This document shows positions 1 to 5,748 of a stretch of 6,753 nt of DNA, piece by piece (positions within the stretch are counted from its first letter, which is position 1; every line of letters starts with the position of its first letter). A model generated the notes under the pieces. That model was given only the letters and a program-made list of their open reading frames with translations. It made no database searches and was not told where the DNA came from. The position numbers and the translations under genes are program-made. The stretch is from Candidatus Nomurabacteria bacterium (GTDB lineage Bacteria > Patescibacteriota > Minisyncoccia > Phycocordibacterales > UBA9973): assembly GCA_003157195.1 (NCBI GenBank), contig PMIU01000060.1:1281-8033 (forward strand), written 5' to 3'.

Positions 1-57
1 CGGTTCGATTACGAAGTCCTTTTTACAGTTCTGGCACCGCCTAGTTTCACTTTTCAT
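1..57 (-). CDS. N-terminal part of a small zinc-ribbon protein (partial, runs off the left edge)
   Basis: Reading leftward from the ATG at 57-55 gives 19 open codons, MKSETRRCQNCKKDFVIEP, with no stop before the window edge. The CxxC pair (C8, C11) within a basic stretch looks like the first half of a zinc ribbon. This opening resembles small hypothetical zinc-ribbon proteins that are frequent in Patescibacteria, where a second Cys pair follows after about 20 residues; that part lies outside the window. The gene is divergent from the rsmE remnant, with 23 bp between the two starts, and has a TATGAT box 11 nt upstream of its ATG. No function is known to me beyond likely metal binding. The call rests on only 19 residues. 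Confidence 0.6.
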   Translation of the reverse strand, partial: MKSETRRCQNCKKDFVIEP

Positions 58-68
58 AATTAAAGTGT

Positions 69-74
69 ATCATA
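69..74 (-). promoter_or_regulatory. Candidate -10 box for the leftward zinc-ribbon gene
   Basis: The minus strand reads TATGAT here, 11 nt before the ATG at 57. No clear -35 element is visible. If the box is used, transcription would start only a few bases before the start codon, so the mRNA would be nearly leaderless. The same spacing is seen at two plus-strand genes in this window. The AT-rich 23-bp divergent gap makes chance matches easy. Confidence 0.35.
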
Positions 75-80
75 TAAATT

Positions 81-332
81 ATGAAAATTCACAGATTTAT
101 TGGAACTTTTGACCTCTCAAAAAACGAGATAGAAATAACCAATCCCGAAAATATCAAGCAAATAAAGGGTGTTTTGCGGATGAAAAAGGGTGATATCATC
201 ATTCTTTCGGATGGTAAGGGCGATAGCGCAGAGGTAACCATTGCTTCTATGTCTCCAAACAAAATTACAGGGATTGTTAATAAGAATTCTTTCGCGAGGA
301 CCGTCCTCGCGAAAGTTAATGCGCCACCGTGA
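81..332 (+). pseudogene. rsmE: rsmE remnant: PUA-like N-terminal domain only, SPOUT methyltransferase domain missing
   Basis: RsmE methylates U1498 (N3) of 16S rRNA. Family members are usually about 230-250 residues: an N-terminal PUA-like RNA-binding barrel followed by a SPOUT domain with a C-terminal trefoil knot that binds S-adenosylmethionine. The 83 residues here match only the first part: MKIHRFIG at 1-8, the helix IKQIKGVLRMKKGD at 25-38, and the ILSDGKG turn at 41-47. Recognisable sequence stops near residue 70. Residues 71-79 (FARTVLAKV) are simply the translation of the palindrome at 289-315, and the last four codons plus the TGA are antisense to the end of comF. No SPOUT sequence exists in any frame downstream, because comF occupies that DNA. 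It is most likely a broken gene; a functional stand-alone PUA protein or an assembly junction are alternatives. No Shine-Dalgarno is seen before the ATG. Confidence 0.8.
289..315. repeat. Perfect 12-bp palindrome at the rsmE remnant / comF junction
   Basis: Arm CTTTCGCGAGGA (289-300) is the exact reverse complement of TCCTCGCGAAAG (304-315), separated by CCG. The arms are GC-rich against an AT-rich background. The right arm ends at the base just before the comF stop codon (316-318, read on the minus strand). The element is translated in frame at the end of the rsmE remnant. Neither side has a T-run, so it is not a canonical intrinsic terminator, though a strong hairpin between convergent genes could still block polymerase or stabilise mRNA 3' ends. 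Its position at the breakpoint of rsmE suggests a REP-like palindromic element involved in insertion or deletion. Whether it is dispersed in the genome cannot be seen here. Confidence 0.85.
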
Positions 333-981
333 AGGCTATTACTTTCCGTGCGCCAGCTTGTTTTAAAACTTTCTTGGCTTCCGCTAAAGTGGCGCCGGTG
401 GTGGTGATGTCGTCTATCAGTATTATATTTCTGTTTTTTATTTTATTTATATTTTCTTTTTTTATGGCAAACGAACCAACTATATTTTTCAATCTAGTGC
501 GGCGGTCTTTAATGCGCGCTTGGTGTTCTGTTTCTTTGGGTTTAACTAAAATATTATTTGCCAGAGTAAGTATTGGATTGGGGGTGAGGTGAATTATTTC
601 CTCACAAATCAGTTGCGCCTGGTTGTATCCGCGTTCACGGTATCTTTGGGGCGACAAGGGGATGGGTATCAAAATGACATTATTAAAATTTTGGAGCACA
701 GATAAGTCAGACAATTCTTCCAATATTCTGTCATAAATAACTTCCGCGAAAATTTTTGCCAATCTCTTTTTGCCTTTGTATTTGAGCAACCAGAGAGCTT
801 TTTTGATGGGCGGGTGGCGATAATCGTATAAAGGAAAAACCCAACTCTCGCTTTCACGTTCTGCTGACGGAGAAAGATATAAACAAGACAGACATAATTC
901 CGTTCCGTTTTTCCCGCAAGATAGGCACTTTGCCGGAAAGACAATATTTAATACACTGTTTAATATAGTGTTTAAAAACAT
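316..981 (-). CDS. comF: ComF family protein (zinc finger plus phosphoribosyltransferase-like domain)
   Basis: The 221-residue product has the normal length and layout of ComF/GntX proteins. An N-terminal zinc ribbon has Cys pairs C19-C22 and C30-C33. A type I phosphoribosyltransferase fold follows, with the conserved PLSPQRYRERGYNQAQ segment and the PRPP-binding loop IILIDDITTTGAT (residues 186-198). ComF is a cytoplasmic protein needed for natural transformation in several bacteria, thought to act on incoming single-stranded DNA; its catalytic role is uncertain. It lies convergent to the rsmE remnant, with its TAA flush against the palindrome at 289-315. It is divergent from pilM across 34 bp, so the two could share a control region. 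The C-terminus (VIAFTVAH) looks natural rather than truncated. The ATG at 979-981 is chosen because it gives the usual short lead before the zinc ribbon; there is no clear Shine-Dalgarno. Confidence 0.9.
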   Translation of the reverse strand: MFLNTILNSVLNIVFPAKCLSCGKNGTELCLSCLYLSPSAERESESWVFPLYDYRHPPIKKALWLLKYKGKKRLAKIFAEVIYDRILEELSDLSVLQNFNNVILIPIPLSPQRYRERGYNQAQLICEEIIHLTPNPILTLANNILVKPKETEHQARIKDRRTRLKNIVGSFAIKKENINKIKNRNIILIDDITTTGATLAEAKKVLKQAGARKVIAFTVAH

Positions 982-987
982 CGCTTA

Positions 988-996
988 TGGTATAAT
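988..996 (+). promoter_or_regulatory. Candidate extended -10 promoter for pilM and the pilus block
   Basis: TGG-TATAAT is a full match to the extended -10 pattern TGnTATAAT, and its TATAAT ends 19 nt before the pilM ATG. No good -35 hexamer stands at 16-18 bp, which extended -10 promoters tolerate. Transcription would begin near 1003, leaving a leader of roughly a dozen bases without a Shine-Dalgarno. It lies in the 34-bp gap divergent from comF. Confidence 0.55.
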
Positions 997-1015
997 TTTA
1001 GCATAAAACAATGGT

Positions 1016-2155
1016 ATGAATAATTTTTTAACAAAGCTTATTTCTGGTTTCAAGTTGGGTGGAAGCGGGGGAGGAGACTCTGCCGTCGGTGTGGATATTG
1101 GTTCTTCGGCAATTAAGGTAGTTGAAATCAAACGAAAGGGAGGTAAGGCTGTTCTCGAAACATATGGATCAATAGCCCTTGGTCCGTATGACAATATGGA
1201 CGCTGGATCTATCACTAATCTTTCCGTGGAAAAAGTCGGATCGGCTTTGAAAGAAGTTTTGAAACAATCCGGGGTGGCAAATACGACGCTAGCCATGTCT
1301 ATTCCCATCCAATCAAGCCTGATTTTTACAATTGAACTACCGGCTCAATTAGGAGAATCCCAAATAGCTTCCATTGTTCCGACTGAAGCTCGCAAGTATA
1401 TTCCGGTTCCCATCGATGAAGTATCTATTGATTATTTTATTTTGCCCAAAAAAGAAGCTTCCTTCACCGAACTCAATATTGATGAAAAAAACGGAGATTT
1501 ACTTGGGAAAGACGGAGAAAAGATGAACGTATTAGTCGTCGCCACCCAAAATGACGCTGTCGCCAAATACCGCTCAATTGTTTCGGAGGCCAGGATGAAC
1601 GCCTCTTTTTTTGAAATTGAAATATTTTCTTCCATTCGGTCAAATTTCGAGCATGAGCTTTCACCGGTTCTTTTGATGGATTTCGGTGCTTCGCGTACCA
1701 AGCTCTCCATCGTCGAATTCGGCATGATTAAGAGCTACCACACCATAAATCGCGGAGGCGCGGACATAACCAATTCCATTTCCAAATCTTTGAGTATTCC
1801 TTTCAATGAAGCAGAGAAAATGAAAAAGGAATTTGGCTTTTTTGGAAATCCCACGGAAAAAAATTTGGCGGAGATTATAAAAATTCATATCGATTACATT
1901 CTTTCCGAGACCAATGGCGTACTCTTGGCATATGAAAAGAAATATGACAGGACTATCAGCAAGATAATATTTACCGGTGGTGGAGCGCTCCTCAAGGGAC
2001 TCAAGGAAGTGGCTATAAATAATTTCAAAGCAGAGGTAGAAATGGGTCATCCCTTTAATAAGGTTGAAGCGCCAGCATTTTTGGATAAAGTTTTGGAAAA
2101 TATGGGTCCCGAATTCGCCGTGGCTCTCGGTCTCGCTTTACGCAAACTGCAGTAA
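1016..2155 (+). CDS. pilM: Type IV pilus assembly protein PilM (actin-like ATPase)
   Basis: PilM is a cytoplasmic actin/FtsA-fold protein that forms a ring under the membrane and binds the N-terminal tail of PilN, linking the membrane platform to the PilB/PilT motors. The 379-residue product has the nucleotide-binding signatures in order: phosphate-1 VGVDIGSSAIKVVEI (24-38), the PilM-typical EARKYIPVPIDEVSIDY (124-140), phosphate-2 LLMDFGASRTKLSIV (219-233), and the adenosine loop FTGGGALLKGL (319-329). It ends with PEFAVALGLALRKLQ, a normal PilM terminus. Residues 144-170 hold a charged insertion (EKNGDLLGKDGEK) before the NVLVVATQND strand. The N-terminus carries a Gly-rich linker (GGSGGGD, 15-21) ahead of the fold. 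It is the first gene of the plus-strand pilus block, and a 63-bp gap separates it from the PilN-like gene. The ATG at 1016 is supported by the promoter just upstream. Confidence 0.95.
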   Translation: MNNFLTKLISGFKLGGSGGGDSAVGVDIGSSAIKVVEIKRKGGKAVLETYGSIALGPYDNMDAGSITNLSVEKVGSALKEVLKQSGVANTTLAMSIPIQSSLIFTIELPAQLGESQIASIVPTEARKYIPVPIDEVSIDYFILPKKEASFTELNIDEKNGDLLGKDGEKMNVLVVATQNDAVAKYRSIVSEARMNASFFEIEIFSSIRSNFEHELSPVLLMDFGASRTKLSIVEFGMIKSYHTINRGGADITNSISKSLSIPFNEAEKMKKEFGFFGNPTEKNLAEIIKIHIDYILSETNGVLLAYEKKYDRTISKIIFTGGGALLKGLKEVAINNFKAEVEMGHPFNKVEAPAFLDKVLENMGPEFAVALGLALRKLQ

Positions 2156-2201
2156 CGCCAAAGTTATGCACAATTTGCTTCTTTAAAAGTTGTTTTTGTA
2201 A

Positions 2202-2207
2202 TATAAT
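2202..2207 (+). promoter_or_regulatory. Candidate internal promoter (-10 box) before the PilN-like gene
   Basis: An exact TATAAT ends 11 nt before the ATG at 2219. No convincing -35 hexamer is present at the usual distance. The expected start would fall within or just after the AGGGGAG stretch, so the box and the Shine-Dalgarno may not work together. Either this is a near-leaderless promoter or a chance match in AT-rich sequence. The 63-bp gap after pilM is the longest non-repeat gap inside the pilus block, which leaves room for a promoter. Confidence 0.35.
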
Positions 2208-2214
2208 AGGGGAG
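2208..2214 (+). promoter_or_regulatory. Strong Shine-Dalgarno supporting the start at 2219
   Basis: AGGGGAG lies four bases before the ATG at 2219-2221. It is the only clear purine-rich ribosome binding site in the window. The PilO, PilP-position, pilB and pilT starts show none, and the response regulator has only a weak AAAGAAG. The spacing is slightly short. It fixes the start of the PilN-like gene. Confidence 0.6.
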
Positions 2215-2218
2215 TAAA

Positions 2219-2821
2219 ATGGAACCGAATTTTCAAACATCATTTATACCCAAGAAGCCCATCGTGAACGAACGCGCTACCTCTCCGCGGCCAGTTGGTA
2301 TTTTTCTCGTTGCTTCTCTTTTTATTTTAGTCACGGTTATTGTCGCTACAGTCGGATTGTATTTCTATAAAGGAATTGTTGCGAAAAATATTGCGGATAT
2401 GGAAAATACCCTGACTCTGGCCAAGAATCGTTTCGAACCTTCTAAAATAGCCGAACTGCAAGTATTGGATAAACGTTTAAATGCTTCGACTGAAATTTTA
2501 TCAAAACATATTACCGTTACTCCCATTTTTGTCTCGCTCCAAGACTTGACAATGAAAAGCGTTCGCTATACCAAGTTTAGTTATACCTTAAGCGATGACC
2601 AGAATGCCACCGTAGATGTTAAAATGTCCGGGATTGCGATTGGTTATCGCTCCATTGCGCTCCAGTCTGATTTGTTCACTCAAAACAAAAATCTGATTGA
2701 TCCTGTTTTTTCCAATTTAACGCTTGATAACAGCGGCAATGTCCTTTTTGATTTGGAGTTTTCAGTCGATCCAAATTTTGTCAATTACAAGCAAAATCTC
2801 TTAACGCAAACCCAAAGCTAA
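2219..2821 (+). CDS. PilN-like type IV pilus membrane protein
   Basis: The 200-residue product has a 25-residue polar N-terminal tail, one membrane segment (about 26-50), a helical stretch likely to be coiled (about 55-98), and a mixed alpha/beta outer domain. That is the layout of PilN, which bridges PilM in the cytoplasm to PilO outside the membrane. Direct sequence similarity to classical PilN is too weak for me to claim; the call rests on topology and on its place between pilM and a PilO-like gene. The classical PilM-binding INLLP motif is absent. In its place the tail has FQTSFIPKKPIV (5-16). The segment FSNLTLDNSGNVLFDLEFSVDP (164-185) looks like the last strands of the outer domain and has the feel of Patescibacteria PilN-position proteins. 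The start is fixed by the AGGGGAG site, and the next gene follows after 4 bp. Confidence 0.75.
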   Translation: MEPNFQTSFIPKKPIVNERATSPRPVGIFLVASLFILVTVIVATVGLYFYKGIVAKNIADMENTLTLAKNRFEPSKIAELQVLDKRLNASTEILSKHITVTPIFVSLQDLTMKSVRYTKFSYTLSDDQNATVDVKMSGIAIGYRSIALQSDLFTQNKNLIDPVFSNLTLDNSGNVLFDLEFSVDPNFVNYKQNLLTQTQS

Positions 2822-2825
2822 ATTT

Positions 2826-3428
2826 ATGACAAGATTTATTATGCCAATTATCTTAATACTCATTGCCATCGCTTTGTTTTTTATGTTTGCCAATCCTCTT
2901 TATAGCGATATTGCAACACTTAAAGAGACAGTGACATCTTACAACCAAGCGCTTGATAATTCCAAAGCGCTGGAAAACGTGCGGGACAGTTTGACCGCCA
3001 AAGAAAATGCCATTGATCCAGCCAACTTGGCAAAAATTGTTAAGCTCTTGCCGGACAATGTCGACAATGTTCGCTTAATTTTAGAGATAGGGCAAATAGC
3101 TGCACCTTACGGCATGGTCTTAAAAGATGTGAAATATAATACGACCAATACAGCGACTGTCTCTACGACGGGGGCGGTGATTGGAGGCGGAGCTGTTAAT
3201 ACGGCGCCCAGCAATTATGGAGTTTTTGATTTAGAATTTTCTACAACCGGAACCTATGATAATTTTATAAGTTTCACCAAGGATTTGGAGAGCAATCTAA
3301 GAATTGTGGATATCTCATCGATTTCGTTTTCGTCCGATACAAATGTTGTAAACACTAATATAAAAACATCTTCTCCGGAAGTTTATACATATGATTTTAA
3401 AATTAAAACTTATTATTTAAAAAATTAA
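2826..3428 (+). CDS. pilO: PilO-like type IV pilus inner-membrane platform protein
   Basis: This 200-residue protein starts with a membrane segment (about 4-22) after a very short tail, continues with a predicted coiled coil (about 27-62), then reaches LLPDNVDNVRLILEIGQI (74-91), the type of segment that opens the ferredoxin-like domain of PilO. A low-complexity Thr/Gly/Ala loop (about 105-130) follows, and the final strands include FDLEFSTTGTYDNFISF (134-150). PilO pairs with PilN to form the periplasmic-side platform around the pilus base; in a cell lacking an outer membrane this domain faces the cell-wall space. It sits 4 bp after the PilN-like gene and one base before the next start, so the three are almost certainly co-transcribed. 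No Shine-Dalgarno is visible, which suggests translational coupling. Confidence 0.82.
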   Translation: MTRFIMPIILILIAIALFFMFANPLYSDIATLKETVTSYNQALDNSKALENVRDSLTAKENAIDPANLAKIVKLLPDNVDNVRLILEIGQIAAPYGMVLKDVKYNTTNTATVSTTGAVIGGGAVNTAPSNYGVFDLEFSTTGTYDNFISFTKDLESNLRIVDISSISFSSDTNVVNTNIKTSSPEVYTYDFKIKTYYLKN

Positions 3429-3429
3429 A

Positions 3430-3855
3430 ATGCCCAAAATCAGAAACATTATAATATTTGTAGCGATAGCGGCGGCGCTGATTTTGATTTACGTTTTTTT
3501 CATCAAGCCGTCTTCTAGCGATCAGACCAACTTGGTTTCTTCTACGCCTATGTCCGCGACAGCATCACCAAGCGTCAATGGAACTCCTTTAGTTACAGAA
3601 GATTTTTTGAATTTATTATTAAGTGTTAAAAATATAAAATTAGACGATTCCATTTTCGCCGACCCTGCCTTTAGCAGTTTGCATGACTCCAGCATCACGC
3701 TCGTGCCAGATGCTACGACTGGCCGACCGAACCCATTTGCGCAATTTGGCAATGATGTTGTTCCAACAGTACCCGCAACGACTCCTCCTGTGGTCGGCAC
3801 AACACCTGCGAAAATCCCGGGTGCTTCAATCAATTCTGCACCCATTATACCTTAG
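3430..3855 (+). CDS. Small membrane-anchored protein in the PilP position of the pilus cluster
   Basis: The 141-residue product has a short basic tail (MPKIRN), one membrane segment (about 7-25), a Ser/Thr-rich linker (26-50), a helix VTEDFLNLLLSVKNIKLD (55-72), a core with SLHDSSITLVPD (83-94), a GRPNPF motif (98-103), and a Pro/Thr/Val-rich tail (107-141). In classical clusters PilP follows PilO; it is a lipoprotein joining PilNO to the secretin and often carries a similar R-x-P-F-type motif. Here there is no lipobox cysteine, and no secretin gene is present downstream, so I call it PilP-position rather than PilP. It starts one base after the PilO-like stop codon. Its TAG stop is directly followed by the left arm of the 118-bp inverted-repeat element. 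A cell-wall-spanning platform subunit is a plausible role. Confidence 0.7.
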   Translation: MPKIRNIIIFVAIAAALILIYVFFIKPSSSDQTNLVSSTPMSATASPSVNGTPLVTEDFLNLLLSVKNIKLDDSIFADPAFSSLHDSSITLVPDATTGRPNPFAQFGNDVVPTVPATTPPVVGTTPAKIPGASINSAPIIP

Positions 3856-3973
3856 TCCCGTTAGAAGCCGCGGTCGCGGTTTAAAACATAAAGATGTTTA
3901 TGAAAAATATAATATTTAATAATATAATTAAGCATAATCACGGTGTACTGACCGCGACCTGCTTCTAACGGGA
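3856..3973. repeat. 118-bp element with 22-bp inverted arms filling the gap before pilB
   Basis: The left arm has TCCCGTTAGAAGC (3856-3868) and GGTCGCGGT (3872-3880). The right arm has ACCGCGACC (3951-3959) and GCTTCTAACGGGA (3961-3973). The arms pair over 13 + 9 bp, interrupted only by a CGC/T internal loop. The 70-bp interior is very AT-rich. It contains two alternative small stems (AAACAT/ATGTTT at 3884-3899, CATAAA/TTTATG at 3887-3902) and TATAAT boxes at 3908-3913 and 3923-3928. The left arm begins at the base after the upstream TAG stop, and the last base of the right arm is the A of the pilB ATG. It contains no coding sequence. It looks like a MITE- or REP-type palindromic element. I see no target-site duplication, and copies elsewhere cannot be checked here. 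It could also act as an RNA structure at the pilB start. Confidence 0.85.
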
Positions 3974-5721
3974 TGAGTTTCTTAGAAGAATTAGCTAAAA
4001 AGGGAATCATTCAAAGTAGCCAAATCGGCGAAATAAAAAATCGCGCCAATGGAGAGTTCAGCGGGGATGTCGACGAAGCTTTAATCAAATCCGGCGTTCC
4101 AGAAGAAAAAATTCTTAAAACAAAAGGAGAGTATTTAAATTTGCCGATAAAAAATGTAAATTCCGAAGAAATGTCTTTTGATACTCTAAAATATATTTCG
4201 GAAGATTCAGCTACGCATTATCATTTTGCCCCGATTGAATTGAAAGACGGAATATTGGAAGTCGGGATAACGGACCCGGAGAATATGGAAGCGATGGACG
4301 CTCTTCAATTTATCTCTAACAAGATAGGCATTCCTTTTAAGATTTTTTTAATTTCCAAGAGCAATTATCAAACCATAATGCAAGCTTATAAAGGCATCGG
4401 CAGCCAAGTTGAAGAAGCTCTGACCGAACTGAGTCAAGATGAAATGGCCGACGTGAAAGGTTTAAACGAGGAAAATTTAAGTAAAGAGATTAAAAAAATA
4501 AAGCCGGGAGAAGAAGCGAAAATCGTGGAAGACGCGCCGGTTATAAAAATCGTGGCAGTGATACTGAGGAATGCTATCGAGGGGGATGCTTCAGATATAC
4601 ATATTGAATTTACTGGCGAAAAGGTCAAGGTGCGTTTTCGCGTGGATGGGATATTGCACACCACAATAGTATTGCCGCCGAATGTTTATGGCGGAATTGT
4701 GGCTCGTATAAAAATTCTAGCCAAATTGCGGCTGGATGAAAAACGCAAGCCTCAAGATGGATCCTTCAGCGCGAATATTGACGGGCGAAAAATCGATTTT
4801 CGTGTTTCTACAATGCCGGCATATTATGGCGAGAAAGTCGTTATGCGTATCTTGGATTCCGAAAAAGGAGTGAAACCGCTTGATCAGCTCGGTTTGTCAA
4901 AAACAAATTTAAGCATAGTGCAGGAGGCAATCAAGAGACCCTACGGACTTATCTTGATTACCGGCCCGACTGGGTCCGGGAAATCCACCACTCTCTACTC
5001 GATGATGAACGCGCTGGATAAAGAAAAAAGCAACATCGTGTCCTTGGAGGATCCGGTGGAATATCATATGCCGGACATTAATCAGTCGCAAATGATGCCG
5101 GAGATAGGGTACACCTTTGCTTCTGGGCTTCGTTCGATACTTCGCCAAGACCCAGACATAATAATGGTCGGAGAGATTCGCGATAAAGAAACGGCCCAAC
5201 TAGCCATTCAAGCCGCTTTGACCGGGCATTTAGTACTTTCCACCTTGCACACCAATTCCGCCATTGGCGCTATTCCACGCTTGGTGGATATGGGAGTCGA
5301 TCCGTATTTAATTGCTCCTACATTAATTGTTTCCATTGCGCAACGTTTGGCTCGATTAACCTGTCCATCATCGCGGAAACTTATACCGATGGACGAGAGC
5401 ATTAAAATGCAGATAGAGGAACAAATGAAAGATTTGCCGGAGGAATTTAAAAAAGATATTAAATTTAAAAATGAAATGTATGAAACGGTTCCATCGAGCG
5501 AATGCCCTTCTGGTACGCGAGGTCGTATTGCGGTTTTTGAAATGTTTAAAATTGACAAAGAAATGCAGGCAGTGATACTCAAAAATCCCACCAACGGCGC
5601 CATCTATGAAGTGGCGCGCCGAAAGGGAATGCTGATGATGAAAGAAGACGCAATGTTGAAATCGCTCGACGGTATTATTCCTTTCACCGAAGTGTATAAT
5701 TTTAACAACGAGAATGATTAA
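3973..5721 (+). CDS. pilB: Type IV pilus assembly (extension) ATPase PilB, GspE/PilB family
   Basis: PilB is the cytoplasmic hexameric ATPase that drives pilus polymerisation. The 582 residues are a normal length. An N-terminal GspE/MshE-type domain (about 25-140) has the usual ITDPENMEAMDALQF (99-113). It is followed by a charged linker (about 145-185), an N2 domain starting near ASDIHIE (206-212), and the RecA-like motor. Motor motifs are Walker A GPTGSGKST (331-339), Asp box IVSLEDPVEY (355-364), Walker B DPDIIMVGEIRD (393-404), and His box LTGHLVLSTLHTNSA (416-430). The C-terminal zinc site is degraded: C464 and C511 remain, while the positions expected to complete the two CxxC pairs are Ser. 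The ATG overlaps the last base of the right arm of the 118-bp repeat; MSFLEELAKKGII reads like a natural PilB start, and no earlier in-frame alternative or Shine-Dalgarno is evident. Confidence 0.95.
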   Translation: MSFLEELAKKGIIQSSQIGEIKNRANGEFSGDVDEALIKSGVPEEKILKTKGEYLNLPIKNVNSEEMSFDTLKYISEDSATHYHFAPIELKDGILEVGITDPENMEAMDALQFISNKIGIPFKIFLISKSNYQTIMQAYKGIGSQVEEALTELSQDEMADVKGLNEENLSKEIKKIKPGEEAKIVEDAPVIKIVAVILRNAIEGDASDIHIEFTGEKVKVRFRVDGILHTTIVLPPNVYGGIVARIKILAKLRLDEKRKPQDGSFSANIDGRKIDFRVSTMPAYYGEKVVMRILDSEKGVKPLDQLGLSKTNLSIVQEAIKRPYGLILITGPTGSGKSTTLYSMMNALDKEKSNIVSLEDPVEYHMPDINQSQMMPEIGYTFASGLRSILRQDPDIIMVGEIRDKETAQLAIQAALTGHLVLSTLHTNSAIGAIPRLVDMGVDPYLIAPTLIVSIAQRLARLTCPSSRKLIPMDESIKMQIEEQMKDLPEEFKKDIKFKNEMYETVPSSECPSGTRGRIAVFEMFKIDKEMQAVILKNPTNGAIYEVARRKGMLMMKEDAMLKSLDGIIPFTEVYNFNNEND

Positions 5722-5729
5722 GCGGATTG

Positions 5730-5738
5730 TGATATAAT
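5730..5738 (+). promoter_or_regulatory. Candidate extended -10 promoter before the response regulator
   Basis: TGA-TATAAT matches the extended -10 pattern and ends 10 nt before the ATG at 5749. It fills much of the 27-bp gap after pilB. The purine stretch AAAGAAG (5739-5745) follows and could be a weak ribosome site or the region where transcription starts. If used, it would let the receiver protein and pilT be expressed separately from the long upstream transcript, with a leader of only a few bases. Confidence 0.45.
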
Positions 5739-5748
5739 AAAGAAGCAC

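Noticed and set aside
81..332. UGA recoded as glycine (code 25), which would let the rsmE remnant read on
   Set aside because: Reading through the TGA gives only the antisense of comF, with no SPOUT domain. All other real genes lack in-frame TGA and use TAA or TAG stops, so nothing calls for recoding.
329..592. 87-codon plus-strand open frame inside comF, hydrophobic and membrane-like
   Set aside because: It is opposite a well-supported comF with intact zinc and PRPP motifs. The hydrophobic stretch is the antisense of a Lys/Asn-rich segment.
1661..2050. 129-codon minus-strand open frame within pilM
   Set aside because: It is an antisense shadow of conserved pilM motifs, with no Shine-Dalgarno and no family resemblance.
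2170..2193. Possible terminator after pilM: ACAATTT / AAGTTGT stem followed by TTTTT
   Set aside because: The stem is only 7 bp, AT-rich, contains a G-T pair and has a 10-nt loop, and the T-run overlaps the stem end. It is too weak to call, and the next pilus gene starts 26 bp later.
3522..3845. 107-codon open frame on the minus strand opposite the PilP-position gene
   Set aside because: It is an antisense shadow of a Pro/Thr/Val-rich coding region. It has no recognisable domain or start signal, and the plus-strand gene fits the operon.
3856..3973. Inverted repeats as part of a CRISPR array or attachment site
   Set aside because: There is one inverted pair, not a series of spaced direct repeats, and no integrase or cas gene is nearby. 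A palindromic element fits better.
5208..5603. Long minus-strand open frames overlapping the 3' half of pilB
   Set aside because: They lie opposite the His box and C-terminal domain of pilB and show no domain of their own.
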